From Kineosporia sp. NBRC 101731 (GTDB lineage: Bacteria; Actinomycetota; Actinomycetes; Actinomycetales; Kineosporiaceae): DNA of 64,000 nucleotides. Position numbers and translations under genes: made by a program. Positions 32,845-41,607 of the stretch are shown here, piece after piece (positions within the stretch are counted from its first letter, which is position 1; the number at the start of each line of letters is the position of its first letter). The notes below the pieces were generated by a model. That model was not told where the DNA came from, did no database searches, and saw only the letters and a list, made by a program, of their open reading frames with translations. The stretch covers positions 186,001-250,000 of the forward strand of contig NZ_BSTC01000002.1 in assembly GCF_030269305.1 (NCBI RefSeq), given 5' to 3'.

Positions 32845-33678
32845 ATGCGTTTCGGCGAACTGCTGCACCTGTGGCGCGACCGGCTCGCCCCGGCCGACGC
32901 GGGGTTCCCGGCGACCACGTCACGCCGGGCGCCCGGTCTGCGCCGGGAGGAACTGGCCCAGCTCGCGGGGCTCTCCGTGGACTACGTGCTGCGGCTGGAA
33001 CAGGGGCGTGCGACGAACCCCTCCGCCCAGGTCGTGAGGGCCCTGGCCCGGGCGCTGCAGGTGTCCCGGGAAGAACGGGACCAGCTCTACGTCGCCGCCG
33101 GGCTGTTGCCGCCGCAGGACGGGACGATCAGCGCTCACGTGCCGCCTGGCGTCCAGAGACTGGTGAGCCGCCTGGGTGACGTGCCGATCGGGGTGTACAC
33201 CGCGGACTGGACCCTGGCCTGGTGGAACGACCTGTGGGCAGCGACGATGGGTGACCCGGCGGAGCTGGACGCGGCCCGGCGCAATCTGGCCCGGATGCTG
33301 TTCACCGGCGGCCTGCCGCGGGTGCTGCACTCGACGCGGGCCGACTCGCTGGGCCCCGCCATCGTCGCCGACCTCCAGGTCGCGGCGGCCCGGTACCCGG
33401 CCGACGGGGGTCTGACCCGGCTGGTGCGCGAGCTGCGCGAGGCCTCACCGGAGTTCGCCCGGCTGTGGGTGGAGTCGGTACCGGCCGAGCACACCACCGA
33501 CCACAAGATCATCGATCACCCGGAGGTCGGCCCGATCCACCTGGACTGCGACATCCTCCTGGTGCCCGGGGCGAACCTGCGGATCGTCACCTACACCACC
33601 GCCGCCGGTACCCCGGACGCGACCAAACTGGACATGCTGCGGGTCACCGGTGGTCGCAGCGGGATGCGCGCGGGGTGA
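32845..33678 (+). CDS. MmyB-like helix-turn-helix transcriptional regulator
   Basis: A 277-residue protein; GGAGG lies just before ATG 32845. The N-terminal part FGELLHLWRDRLAPADAG...SRRAPGLRREELAQLAGLSVDYVLRLEQGRATNPSAQVVRALARAL is the XRE-type helix-turn-helix with the R-x-P-G-L-R-R-E-E-L motif of MmyB/MerR-like regulators. The rest is the conserved ligand-binding domain (VPIGVYTADWTLAWWNDLW...) thought to bind fatty-acid-like ligands in one studied member. These regulators are abundant in Actinomycetota and often control an adjacent dehydrogenase; none is adjacent here. No divergent partner gene is present. Confidence 0.9.
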   Translation: MRFGELLHLWRDRLAPADAGFPATTSRRAPGLRREELAQLAGLSVDYVLRLEQGRATNPSAQVVRALARALQVSREERDQLYVAAGLLPPQDGTISAHVPPGVQRLVSRLGDVPIGVYTADWTLAWWNDLWAATMGDPAELDAARRNLARMLFTGGLPRVLHSTRADSLGPAIVADLQVAAARYPADGGLTRLVRELREASPEFARLWVESVPAEHTTDHKIIDHPEVGPIHLDCDILLVPGANLRIVTYTTAAGTPDATKLDMLRVTGGRSGMRAG

Positions 33679-33786
33679 ACCGGGACCGATCACCGTCAAG
33701 TCGGGCGCCGGCCGCGCCGATGACCGGGCATCACTCGTGATCCCTCACGGTGCTGCGGGTTTCGCGATCTCTGACGGAGGCTCCGG

Positions 33787-34113
33787 ATGGCCATCTCCCA
33801 TTCTTCCACTGCTCTGGTCCCGGTGACGGGCGTGGTGGGCGTGTATCTGAACAAGCGCACCGGCGAACCGGTAAAGGTACCGATCGTGGCGTTCTCACCG
33901 GAAACCGGTCAGACCTTCTACGTGGACCGCAACGGCAAGGTGGTGGACTACCGGCTCAGCCGGGAGGACGACGTGTGGAGCGTGGGGGTGTTCGCCGCCG
34001 GTGACACGGAGGGCATTCACGACGCCGTGGTGGCCGAGCTGAACTCCACCGGCCTCTCGCACCATCCGCTGCCCCACGTACCCGCGGCGGCGTCGGCGGC
34101 CGCCCTGTCGTAG
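33787..34113 (+). CDS. Small hypothetical protein
   Basis: A 108-residue protein; GGAGG at 33777-33781 gives ATG 33787 a proper ribosome site. The sequence is predicted mostly beta (VVGVYLNKRTGEPVKVPIVAFSPETGQTFYVDRNGKVVDYRLS) with a short C-terminal Ala/Pro tail. No signal peptide, membrane segment, metal ligands or named family is seen. Codon use is normal. A hairpin in the 62-base gap to the GNAT gene may end its message or control the next start. Confidence 0.65.
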   Translation: MAISHSSTALVPVTGVVGVYLNKRTGEPVKVPIVAFSPETGQTFYVDRNGKVVDYRLSREDDVWSVGVFAAGDTEGIHDAVVAELNSTGLSHHPLPHVPAAASAAALS

Positions 34114-34139
34114 AGACCCCCGCCCCCGGAAAACATGTT

Positions 34140-34171
34140 GCACACGGGGCCCCGCGGGGCCGAAGGTGTGC
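34140..34171 (+). promoter_or_regulatory. Hairpin directly before the GNAT start codon
   Basis: GCACAC (34140-34145) pairs with GTGTGC (34166-34171), and inside it GGCCCC (34148-34153) pairs with GGGGCC (34156-34161). It ends four bases before ATG 34176, so it could hide the ribosome-binding region, or it could terminate the preceding small gene. Confidence 0.4.
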
Positions 34172-34175
34172 GGCG

Positions 34176-34982
34176 ATGAACACTGCTGCGGTTCTTGCCG
34201 CTTTCGACGAACAACAGCGCCGCACCGGTGAGGGCGAGGGCGCCGACAACCCCGAGTCCGGCCGCGAACCCCGGGTGCTGGTCACGGTGAAGCCCGAGTG
34301 GGCGGCCGTCACCTGGTCGCGGCTGACCGAGGCCGACGCCGACGAGGTGATCGCCGCCCAGATCGGGCGGATGTCGGGTCTGGGGCTGGACTGGGAATGG
34401 AAGTACTACTCCTACGACACCCCGGCCGACCTGCCGGACCGGCTGCGGGCCGCAGGGTTCAAGGACGAGGACCCGGAGACCCTGATGGTCGCCGACCTGC
34501 ACGAGCTCGAGCTGGTCGGGGCGCCGGAGGGTATCCGGATCGAGCCGGTCACCGACGCCGCCGGGATCGCCCGGATGGTGGCCGTGCACGACGAGGTCTT
34601 CGGTGGGGACCATCGGGCCTGGGGTGACGCCCTGCTGCGCCAGATCGAGGCGACCGCCGGCGACGAGGCGCCGGGTGTGGTCGGCCTGGTTGCCCTGGAT
34701 GGCGACCTCGCGGTCTCCACCGGACGCGTGAATTTCCACCACGGTACGGATTTCGCCAGCATCTGGGGTGGCAGCACCCGGCCCGGATGGCGGGGCCGTG
34801 GCCTGTTCCGCGCGCTGGTGAGTCACCGTGCGCGGCTGGCCATCGACCTGGGCTATCGGTACCTGCGGGTCGACGCCGCCACCATGAGCCGGCCCATTCT
34901 GCAGCGCATGGGATTTCACGAGATCGCCACCACGGTTCCGTTCATCCATCACGCGCCGGAAACCGAGAACCGGCACCTCTGA
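34176..34982 (+). CDS. GNAT-family N-acetyltransferase
   Basis: A 268-residue protein. The C-terminal ~140 residues form a GNAT acetyl-CoA site: GLVALDGDLAVSTGRVNFHHGTDFASIWGGSTRPGWRGRGLFRALVSHRARLAIDLGYRYLRVDA, with the R/Q-x-x-G-x-G/A loop as RPGWRGRGL. It ends in ILQRMGFHEIATTVPFIH. The N-terminal half (residues 1-130) has no clear family and may be a second, diverged GNAT-like half. The acceptor substrate is unknown. A hairpin sits in its leader. The next gene, a decarboxylase, starts 10 bases later, suggesting cotranscription. Confidence 0.88.
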   Translation: MNTAAVLAAFDEQQRRTGEGEGADNPESGREPRVLVTVKPEWAAVTWSRLTEADADEVIAAQIGRMSGLGLDWEWKYYSYDTPADLPDRLRAAGFKDEDPETLMVADLHELELVGAPEGIRIEPVTDAAGIARMVAVHDEVFGGDHRAWGDALLRQIEATAGDEAPGVVGLVALDGDLAVSTGRVNFHHGTDFASIWGGSTRPGWRGRGLFRALVSHRARLAIDLGYRYLRVDAATMSRPILQRMGFHEIATTVPFIHHAPETENRHL

Positions 34983-34992
34983 CACGACATCA

Positions 34993-36528
34993 GTGCGCCG
35001 CCCGCGTGACACACCCGATCCCCGGGCGGCACACTCCACCGTCGTGACCAGCTTCGACCCGCTCGACCCGCTCGGCCTCGCCGACGACGCCCCGCTCTTC
35101 GCCGCCTGGCTGCGGATGTCTGCCGGCGTGAGGTCGGGGAGCACCCGGTTCTTCAGCATTCCCGGGCACAAGCAGAGCAGCCGGCTGACCGGTCCCCTGG
35201 TGGACGGCGATCTGCCGCTCTACGCCGGACTCGACACGGTGCAGCTGAGCGGTGGCCTGCTGGCCGAGGCCGAGCAGCGCGCGGCCGCGTTGTGGGGCGT
35301 GGACTGGTGCCGGTTCTCGGTCGGTGGCTCGACCCACGCGAACCAGGCCGTGGCCCTGGCCGTCGGCGCCCCGGGCGACACCGTGATCGTCTCCCGCACC
35401 CTGCACCGTTCGATGCTGACCGGGCTGATCCTGGCCGGGCTGCGGCCGGTCTGGGTGCACCCCGAGCTCGACGAGCGGCACGGCCTGCCGCTCGGGGTTC
35501 CCAGAGAGGCCGTCGCGCAGGCCCTGGCCCACCATCCGGAGGCGAAAGCAGTTCTGGTGGGCGATCCTTCGTACGTGGGCACGACGGGTGACATCGCCGG
35601 TCTGGCCTCCACCGCGCACGCCGCCGGGGTGCCGCTGATCGTCGACGGCGCCTGGGCCGCGCACTTCGGGTTCCATCCCGGCTACCCGACCCACGCTCTC
35701 GCGCTCGGAGCCGACGCCCTGGTGCTCAGCGCGCACAAGACCCTGCCGGCGATGAACCAGGCGGCGCTGCTGCTCGCGCGCACCTCCTGTGCCTCCCGCG
35801 CACCGGGTCTGCTCGATCCCTCTCGACTGGAAAGGGGTTTCGAGGCCGGGCACACGACCAGCCCGTCCGGGGCGATCCTGGCGAGCATCGACGCCTCCCG
35901 GGCCCTGCTCCAGCACCACGGAGACCGGCTCCTGGGTGCGTTGTTCGACCTGCGGCTGAACGCCGTCGAGAAGCTCCGCGAGGTGCCGGGTCTGGAGGTG
36001 ATGACCGGGGAGGGCACCGATCCGGCGAAACTGGTGATCCGGTTGCCCGGCACCGGGGCCTGCGGCCTGAAGGTCGATGCCCGCCTGCGGGCAGCGGGTT
36101 TCACGATCGAGATGGCCGACCGGGACACGCTGGTGCCGATGCTGACACTGGCCGACGAGGCACCCGCGGTCGATGCTCTGGTCAGCGCGATCATCACAGC
36201 GGTGGACGCGGAACGCGCCAGCGCTCGCGAGGCGGTGTTCGCGCCCTCCTGGCGCACGGTGCCCGTGACGGGCACTGCGCCGCGCGAGGCATTCTTCGCC
36301 CCGCACGAGACCGTCGGCGCCCTGGACGCGGTCGGCCGGGTGAGTGCGGAGCTGATCGCTCCCTACCCACCCGGCGTGCCGGTCCTCGCCCCGGGTGAGG
36401 TGATCACCCAGGAGATCGTGGACGCGTTACGCCAGGTCGCCCACGACGGTGGCCGGATCGCCTACGTCGAGGATCCGACGCTGACCACGTTCCAGGTGGT
36501 CGGCCGAACCCCTACTTCTGGCCGATGA
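34993..36528 (+). CDS. Orn/Lys/Arg decarboxylase family PLP enzyme
   Basis: A 511-residue protein from ATG 34993 (GTG 35044 is an alternative). The fold type I core shows FFSIPGHKQS near the N-terminus, RFSVGGSTHANQAVALAVGAPGDTVIVSRTLHRSM, the aspartate of VDGAWAAHFGF, and the PLP lysine K249 in SAHKTLPAMNQAALL. The C-terminal specificity domain (PYPPGVPVLAPGEVITQEIVDAL) is present. It resembles the biosynthetic/constitutive SpeA- and Cad-like group without the N-terminal wing domain. It should decarboxylate a basic amino acid to a polyamine precursor; which one is not visible. Convergent with the helicase, overlapping by 17 bases. Confidence 0.9.
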   Translation: MRRPRDTPDPRAAHSTVVTSFDPLDPLGLADDAPLFAAWLRMSAGVRSGSTRFFSIPGHKQSSRLTGPLVDGDLPLYAGLDTVQLSGGLLAEAEQRAAALWGVDWCRFSVGGSTHANQAVALAVGAPGDTVIVSRTLHRSMLTGLILAGLRPVWVHPELDERHGLPLGVPREAVAQALAHHPEAKAVLVGDPSYVGTTGDIAGLASTAHAAGVPLIVDGAWAAHFGFHPGYPTHALALGADALVLSAHKTLPAMNQAALLLARTSCASRAPGLLDPSRLERGFEAGHTTSPSGAILASIDASRALLQHHGDRLLGALFDLRLNAVEKLREVPGLEVMTGEGTDPAKLVIRLPGTGACGLKVDARLRAAGFTIEMADRDTLVPMLTLADEAPAVDALVSAIITAVDAERASAREAVFAPSWRTVPVTGTAPREAFFAPHETVGALDAVGRVSAELIAPYPPGVPVLAPGEVITQEIVDALRQVAHDGGRIAYVEDPTLTTFQVVGRTPTSGR

Positions 36529-38392
36529 ACCAGCGCCGCAGCGTGGCGATGCGCTCCTGCAGCTGTTCGGCGCTGGCCTTGGCCACCTCGGGACCGCCAC
36601 AGGCGTCACGCACGTTCGAGTGGACCACGCCGTGCGGCTGACTGGTCCGCCGTGACCAGGCGCCGACGAGGCTGTGCAGTTCCTTGCGCAGTGCCGTGAT
36701 CTGCCGGTGACCGGTGACCTCCTGCGGTTGCTCCGGAGCGACCGCCGGCTTGTTCTTGTTGCGCGCCAGCTGGTCGGCCTGCCGCTGCCGCAGCAGCGTG
36801 GTGACCTGGTCGGGCTCCAGCAGGCCGGGGATGCCGAGGAAGTCCTCCTCGTCCTGGCTGCCGACCTCGGCGTGGGTGCCGAACTCCTGCTTGTCGTAGA
36901 GCACCCGGTCGAAGGTGGCCTGCGACTCCAGGGCCTCGAACGGTGTCTTCTCCAGGTCGCCGGAGGCCTTCTCCTCGCGGTTGGCCTCGAGCAGCAGGCT
37001 CTCTTCCGGGTTCTCGTCCTCGTCGCCGTCCTTCTTCGGCTTGTCGAGGGCGTGGTCGCGCTCCACCTCCATCTGGGCGGCCAGGTCGAGCAGCACCGGC
37101 ACGCTGGGGAGGAACACGGAGGCCGTCTCACCCCGCTTGCGTACCCGCACGAAGCGGCCGATCGCCTGGGCGAAGAAGAGCGGCGTACTGGTGGAGGTGG
37201 CGTAGACGCCGACCGCGAGCCGCGGCACGTCGACACCTTCGGAGACCATGCGGACCGCGACCATCCAGCGCGAGGTACCGGCCGAGAACTCCTCGATCTT
37301 CTCCGAGGCACCCTCCTCGTCGGAGAGGATGATCGTCGCCGACTCGCCGGTGATCTCCTTCAGCGTGCCGGCGTAGGCCCGGGCCGTCTCCTGGTCGGTG
37401 GCGATGATCATCGCGCCGGCGTCGGGCACCCCGCGCCGCACCTCGGTCAGTCGCTTGTCGGCCGCCTGCAGCACCGAAGGGATCCAGGAGCCCTGAGGGT
37501 TGAGCGCGGTGCGCCAGGCCTGACCGATCATGTCCTTGGTCAGGGGCTCGCCCAGCCGGGCGGCCACCTCGTCCCCGGCGCTGGTGCGCCAGCGCATGGC
37601 CCCGGAGTAGGCCAGGAACATGACGGGGCGCACGACGCCGTCGCGCAGGGCCTCGGCATAGCCGTAGGCGTGGTCGGCGCGCGAGCGGCGGATGCCCTCC
37701 CGATCCTCCTCGTACTCGACGAAGGGGATCGGGCTGGTGTCGGACCGGAACGGGGTACCGGTCAGGGCCAGCCGGCGGGTGGCCGGGTCGAACGCCTCGC
37801 TGACACCGTCGCCCCAGGACAGCGCGTCACCCGCGTGGTGGATCTCGTCGAGGATGACCAGGGTCTTGCCGGCCTCGGTGCGCGCCCGGTGCAGCAGCGG
37901 CTTCATCGAGACCTGGGCGTAGGTGACCGCGACCCCGTCGAACGAGGCGCCGTGGGCCCCCTGGGCGTTGCTGTAGTTCGGGTCGAGGTGGATACCCACA
38001 CGCTGCGCCGCGTCGGCCCACTGCCGCTTCAGGTGCTCGGTGGGGCAGACCACGGTGACCCGCTGCACGACGCGCCGCTGCAGCAGCTCGGTGGCGATGC
38101 GCAGGGCGAACGTGGTCTTACCGGCGCCCGGGGTGGCCACCGCGAGGAAGTCGCGCGGGTTGGTGGTCAGGTACTTCTCCAGCGCCGCCTGCTGCCAGGC
38201 CCGCAGCTTGGACGACGTGCCCCAGGGCGCCCGGGCCGGGAAGGCCGGGGGCAGCTGGGAGGCGGCCGACGAGCTCGCGTGCGCCGGGTTGGTGTGCCCC
38301 GGGCTCGGCGGTGGGGGCGGAGGAGGAGGTGGACCCGGCTGACTGGAGACCGAGTCAAACAGCGAGGGAGCGTTGGAACCGCCGGGGGTCAC
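36512..38392 (-). CDS. DEAD/DEAH-box superfamily 2 helicase
   Basis: A 626-residue protein. A Pro/Ser-rich head (about 1-60) precedes a Q-tip WQQAALEKYL, Walker A in ATPGAGKTTFALRIA, motif Ia VVCPTEHLKRQW, motif II as LDEIHHAGD, motif III LTGTPFRSD, and the C-terminal RecA lobe (MVAVRMVSEGVDVPRLAVGVYATSTSTPLFFAQAIGRFVR). The organisation is that of UvrB/RAD25-like type helicases common in Actinomycetota. No nuclease domain was recognised in the ~200-residue tail. Its role in repair, recombination or RNA handling is unproven. There is a small palindrome about 95 bases upstream of the start. Confidence 0.9.
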   Translation of the reverse strand: MTPGGSNAPSLFDSVSSQPGPPPPPPPPPSPGHTNPAHASSSAASQLPPAFPARAPWGTSSKLRAWQQAALEKYLTTNPRDFLAVATPGAGKTTFALRIATELLQRRVVQRVTVVCPTEHLKRQWADAAQRVGIHLDPNYSNAQGAHGASFDGVAVTYAQVSMKPLLHRARTEAGKTLVILDEIHHAGDALSWGDGVSEAFDPATRRLALTGTPFRSDTSPIPFVEYEEDREGIRRSRADHAYGYAEALRDGVVRPVMFLAYSGAMRWRTSAGDEVAARLGEPLTKDMIGQAWRTALNPQGSWIPSVLQAADKRLTEVRRGVPDAGAMIIATDQETARAYAGTLKEITGESATIILSDEEGASEKIEEFSAGTSRWMVAVRMVSEGVDVPRLAVGVYATSTSTPLFFAQAIGRFVRVRKRGETASVFLPSVPVLLDLAAQMEVERDHALDKPKKDGDEDENPEESLLLEANREEKASGDLEKTPFEALESQATFDRVLYDKQEFGTHAEVGSQDEEDFLGIPGLLEPDQVTTLLRQRQADQLARNKNKPAVAPEQPQEVTGHRQITALRKELHSLVGAWSRRTSQPHGVVHSNVRDACGGPEVAKASAEQLQERIATLRRWFIGQK

Positions 38393-38487
38393 GCCGCCGT
38401 CCTTTCGTCGTTCACGCGGATCTGCCGGTGTCCCAGGAGATTTCCCGCATCCGGAGTGCCGCCGTCGGCCCCGTGATCCCTAGTGAT

Positions 38488-38505
38488 TGGTCGCGTCATC
38501 GACCA
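38488..38505. promoter_or_regulatory. Small palindrome upstream of the helicase
   Basis: TGGTCG-N6-CGACCA is a perfect six-base inverted repeat with a six-base spacer in the 195-base gap between the helicase start and the Uma2 remnant. It may be an operator. No further support is visible. Confidence 0.3.
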
Positions 38506-38587
38506 GTGAGGCTACCTGCTGATGGGCGCCGGGGCGCGACGCCGACCCGGTGACGACCGCCGCCGAAGGGGTGCGATGGATCACGAA

Positions 38588-38824
38588 TCAGCGCGTGACC
38601 AGGGCCGATGGCGTGATCGCGATCGGGAAGGGAACGGCCAGAACCAGTTCCTCGTCACCGGTGGCCCGGCCGGTCTCGGCATAGGCCCCGTCACGCAGTT
38701 CCAGGGTGAGCACGCAGGGTTCGTCCGGATCGACGATCCAGTACGACTCGACGCCTTGATCCTGGTATTTGCTGCGCCTGTACAGCCCCAGAACCATCCA
38801 CAGGCCACAGAAGGTTGTGGACAA
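38588..38824 (-). pseudogene. 5'-truncated remnant of an Uma2 (DUF820) family endonuclease gene
   Basis: The last ~62 codons (RRSKYQDQGVESYWIVDPDEPCVLTLELRDGAYAETGRATGDEELVLAVPFPIAITPSALV) match the C-terminal part of Uma2 proteins. Their hallmark is KY-x3-GV-x-E/S-YWIVDP and a V-x-V-L-x-L strand, with E/D and K nuclease residues. The N-terminal ~120 residues, which carry the first catalytic acid, are missing; the frame before RRSK is unrelated and adjoins the end of the MFS gene within 10 bases. Uma2 genes are multi-copy and mobile, so this is most likely a deletion remnant. Confidence 0.7.
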
Positions 38825-38833
38825 CCCTGTGGA

Positions 38834-40195
38834 TCACGTCGGTCGCGCCCGGAAACCCGCCAGCGCCACCAACACCCCGAAGACACCCGCGGAGAACCAC
38901 ATGATCGTGAACAGCCGGGCGTCTCCCCCGACCGGGTCGTGCCAGGCGGCGAACGCGGCACCGGTGACCCCGATGCCCAGCGCCGCCCCCAGCGCGTCGG
39001 ACAGCTGCAGGGCCGAGGAGTTGCGGCCCTCCTGCCCGGGCTCGCTGTAGCTCAGGGTCAGGACGCCGGTGCTGGCGATCGACAGGCCCATGCCGGTGGC
39101 GCAGAAGGCCCACAGCGGCAGCACCAGCCAGCCCGAGACCGGGGGCCGGATCAGCAGGGTGAGACTGATCAGCGAGGTCGCGATGATCAGGGCGCCGATC
39201 ACGAAGAGCAGGTGCCGGGGAAGAGGCATCCAGGGCCGGGCCTGCACGTAGGACCCCGCGGTCCAGCCGACGATGCCGCCGGTGAGTACCAGCCCGGCCT
39301 GACCGGCCTCGAAGCCGTGCTGGTTGATGAGCATGAGCGGGATGAACGACTCGGCACCGAAGAACATCCCGGCGAACAGGCCGCGCAGGGCGATGACGGT
39401 GGGCAGGCCGCGCCGCAGCAGCAGGGTGCCGCGCGGAACCAGGGGACGGAATCCCGCCACCACGAGCAGCAGGGCGAGCACCACGACCGTCCCGCCCACA
39501 ACGCCGTGCCCCAGACGCGCCAGACCCCACTGCAGCCCGAGCACCCCGGCTGTGACGGCCACACCGCAGACCGCACGCCGGCGCACCTGCGAGGGGGTCA
39601 GGGCCGACGGGTCGCCGGGTTCGTGGGACGGGGCGGACCGCAGCTTCGGCAGCAGGGCCAGGGCCGGGGGCACGGCCAGCGGCACGACGAGCAGGAAGAC
39701 CAGCCGCCAGGTGACCTCCTCGGCCAGCCAGCCGGCCAGCGCGGGGCCGACGATCCCGGGCACCACCCAGGCGCCGGCGGTCAGTGAGAAGACGCGGGGC
39801 TGCAGCCGGGTCGGGAAGACGTCGGCGATCACCACGTACATGGCCACGACGAGCAGGCCCGCGCCACCACCCGCCAGAGCTCTCCCGGCCAGGAGGAACG
39901 TGAAGGTGGGCGCGAAGCCGCAGATCAGCTGGCCGCCGCCGAACAGGACGAGCCCGGTGGTCACCGGCCGGCGGGTACCCGAGGTGTCGCACCAGCTGCC
40001 GCTCAGCACCACCCCGACGAGCTGGGCGGCGATGAAGACGGAGAAGCCGAAACCGATCTCCCGCACCGCGTTCAGGTCGCGGGTCAGCACGGGCATCGCC
40101 GTCGACACAGCGACCGCCTCGAAGGCGATCAGAGTGATCAAGGTGACGATGCCCGCGAGGGTGGTCAGGTACGGCGAAAGCCGGGCCGACGCCAT
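38834..40195 (-). CDS. MFS transporter, drug/metabolite exporter type
   Basis: A 453-residue protein with 12 to 14 hydrophobic helices. The DHA motif A appears between helices 2 and 3 (GVVLSGSWCDTSGTRRPVTTGLVLFGGG), and a motif-C-like region GGAGLLVVAMYVVIADVFPTRLQPRVFSLTAGAWVVPGIVGPALAGWLAEEVTWRLVFLL follows. This is the usual picture of a proton-driven exporter of the DHA2/EmrB-like group. The substrate is unknown. Its 3' end adjoins the Uma2 remnant; the next minus-strand gene upstream is DUF3039, 76 bases away. Confidence 0.9.
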   Translation of the reverse strand: MASARLSPYLTTLAGIVTLITLIAFEAVAVSTAMPVLTRDLNAVREIGFGFSVFIAAQLVGVVLSGSWCDTSGTRRPVTTGLVLFGGGQLICGFAPTFTFLLAGRALAGGGAGLLVVAMYVVIADVFPTRLQPRVFSLTAGAWVVPGIVGPALAGWLAEEVTWRLVFLLVVPLAVPPALALLPKLRSAPSHEPGDPSALTPSQVRRRAVCGVAVTAGVLGLQWGLARLGHGVVGGTVVVLALLLVVAGFRPLVPRGTLLLRRGLPTVIALRGLFAGMFFGAESFIPLMLINQHGFEAGQAGLVLTGGIVGWTAGSYVQARPWMPLPRHLLFVIGALIIATSLISLTLLIRPPVSGWLVLPLWAFCATGMGLSIASTGVLTLSYSEPGQEGRNSSALQLSDALGAALGIGVTGAAFAAWHDPVGGDARLFTIMWFSAGVFGVLVALAGFRARPT

Positions 40196-40270
40196 TGCCC
40201 GCTCGGGTGTTTCCGGTGGTTCGGGGTGTTGCGTGGCCCCTGACTCAGAAGGGGGCGGCTGTTTCAGGGG

Positions 40271-40576
40271 TTACTTACCGTCCTTGTCATCGCCGCCGCC
40301 GGAGTTGAGGCCCTCGTAGATGTCTTTGCACATGGGGCAGACCGGGAACTTCTTCGGGTCGCGACCCGGCACCCAGACCTTGCCGCAGAGCGCGACGACC
40401 GGCTCTCCGGAGAGGGCCGACTCCAGCACCTTCTCCTTGCGCACATAGTGCGCGAACCGCTCGTGGTCGCCGGGCTCGACCTCCTGCTCGACGTGCTCAC
40501 GCTCGAGCAGGCCGGTGGTCGAGCGGTCCGGCGAGGACATCGGGTCCAGCTGGGGTTCGGGGTAAGGCGTGCTCAT
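40271..40576 (-). CDS. DUF3039 domain protein (zinc-ribbon-like)
   Basis: A 101-residue protein from ATG 40576. The core HERFAHYVRKEKVLESALSGEPVVALCGKVWVPGRDPKKFPVCPMCKDIYEGL matches the actinobacterial DUF3039 family, with Cys ligands C-x(n)-C-x2-C and a GKVWVPGRDPKKFP block that looks like a small metal-binding knuckle. Function is unknown; it is near-universal in the phylum and usually found next to yqgE or helicase genes, as here. The frame is open upstream but those residues are not family-like, so the shorter start is chosen. Confidence 0.88.
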   Translation of the reverse strand: MSTPYPEPQLDPMSSPDRSTTGLLEREHVEQEVEPGDHERFAHYVRKEKVLESALSGEPVVALCGKVWVPGRDPKKFPVCPMCKDIYEGLNSGGGDDKDGK

Positions 40577-40602
40577 GGCGACTGAGTCTACGACTAGTTC
40601 GC

Positions 40603-41175
40603 CTAATTCATGGTCGGGTCGTCCGGGTACGTGGACACCAGGGCGAGCTCTCCGCGCTGGCGGCGCAACACCTCGCCCCACAACCGGTCGGGCCGGTCGG
40701 TGAACGCGTCCCGGGGCTCGGAGTCGACGACGAACCAGGCTCCGTCGGCGATCTCGGCCTCCAGCTGACCGGCCGACCAGCCGGCGTACCCGGCGAAGAT
40801 CCGCAGCCCGGCCAGACCGGGCACGATCACCTCCGGAGGGGCGTCCAGGTCGACCAGCCCGATCGAGCCGATGAGCAGGCGCACGCCGACGGGCTCCGTG
40901 CCCTGACCCGGCATCGCGACCAGTCCGAGGGCCGAGTCGAGTTGCACCGGGCCGCCCTGGAAGAGCCGCCCCGGAGCGGTCGTGTAGGGCTGCCAGGACG
41001 GGAGGACGGACGAGACATCCACGTCCATGGGCCGGTTCACCACGAGTCCGAGTGCCCCGTCGTCGCCGTGGTCGAGCATGAGGATCACCGTGCGGCGGAA
41101 GTTCTCGTCCTCCAGGGTCGGGCTCGCGACGAGGAGGCTGCCGCTCAGCCGACGGGTCTGGATGGGCATATGCAC
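40603..41175 (-). CDS. YqgE/AlgH family protein
   Basis: A 190-residue protein, close to the family's normal length. It opens with GSLLVASPTLEDENFRRTVILMLDHGDDGALGLVVNRPMDVDVSSVLP and has LFQGGPVQLDSALGLV, IFAGYAGWSAGQLEAEIADGAWFVV and DRPDRLWGEVLRRQ, the conserved blocks of YqgE/AlgH. The biochemical role of this family is not settled. Start ATG 41175 or 41169 (MPIQTRR). It lies 48 bases after the VanZ-family gene on the same strand. Confidence 0.93.
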   Translation of the reverse strand: MHMPIQTRRLSGSLLVASPTLEDENFRRTVILMLDHGDDGALGLVVNRPMDVDVSSVLPSWQPYTTAPGRLFQGGPVQLDSALGLVAMPGQGTEPVGVRLLIGSIGLVDLDAPPEVIVPGLAGLRIFAGYAGWSAGQLEAEIADGAWFVVDSEPRDAFTDRPDRLWGEVLRRQRGELALVSTYPDDPTMN

Positions 41176-41223
41176 ATCATCAGGGTCGGGGACGTGTGGA
41201 TACAGCCCAAGCCACGGGGAGAG

Positions 41224-41607
41224 TCAGCCACGGCGCCACAGAATCGCTGTGACGATCACCACACCCGCCAGATCGGCCACCACATCGGCCGGGTCGCCCG
41301 ACCGGTTCGGCAGGACGAAGTGCTGGAGCAGCTCACTCACCACCGCGTGCCCGGCCAGCACGAGAGCCACCGGTCCCAGGCGCAGATTCGCCCGGGCGGC
41401 TGCCCACACCAGCCCGCCGAAGATCGCACCGTGCACGACCTTGTCGACCGGCAGGCCCCCGGTGCCCGGGGTTCTCGGGGCGTAGAGCACGACCAGATGG
41501 AGGACGAGCGTCAGGACGAGCACGGTCCGTCGCCAGGGCGACGCGGCACCGAACCCGGACCTGACCGGGTCCGGTGCCGACGACGTCCGCAAGGAATCGG
41601 TGCTCAC
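41224..41607 (-). CDS. VanZ-family membrane protein
   Basis: A 127-residue protein with three or four hydrophobic helices. VDKVVHGAIFGGLVWAAARA and ELLQHFVLPNRSGDPADVVADLAGVVIVTAIL match the VanZ pattern, including the D-K-x-x-H and R-x-x-D-x-x-D-x-x-A/N motifs. VanZ-like proteins give low-level teicoplanin tolerance in enterococci, but most chromosomal ones are of unknown function. Its start overlaps the stop of the malic enzyme gene by four bases, so the two are translationally coupled. Confidence 0.82.
   Translation of the reverse strand: MSTDSLRTSSAPDPVRSGFGAASPWRRTVLVLTLVLHLVVLYAPRTPGTGGLPVDKVVHGAIFGGLVWAAARANLRLGPVALVLAGHAVVSELLQHFVLPNRSGDPADVVADLAGVVIVTAILWRRG

Noticed and set aside
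36674-38476. 600-codon plus-strand frame opposite the helicase
   Set aside because: A shadow of a strongly biased gene; the minus strand shows all helicase motifs.
38522-39787. 421-codon plus-strand frame opposite the MFS gene
   Set aside because: Gln/Gly/His-rich shadow without family support.
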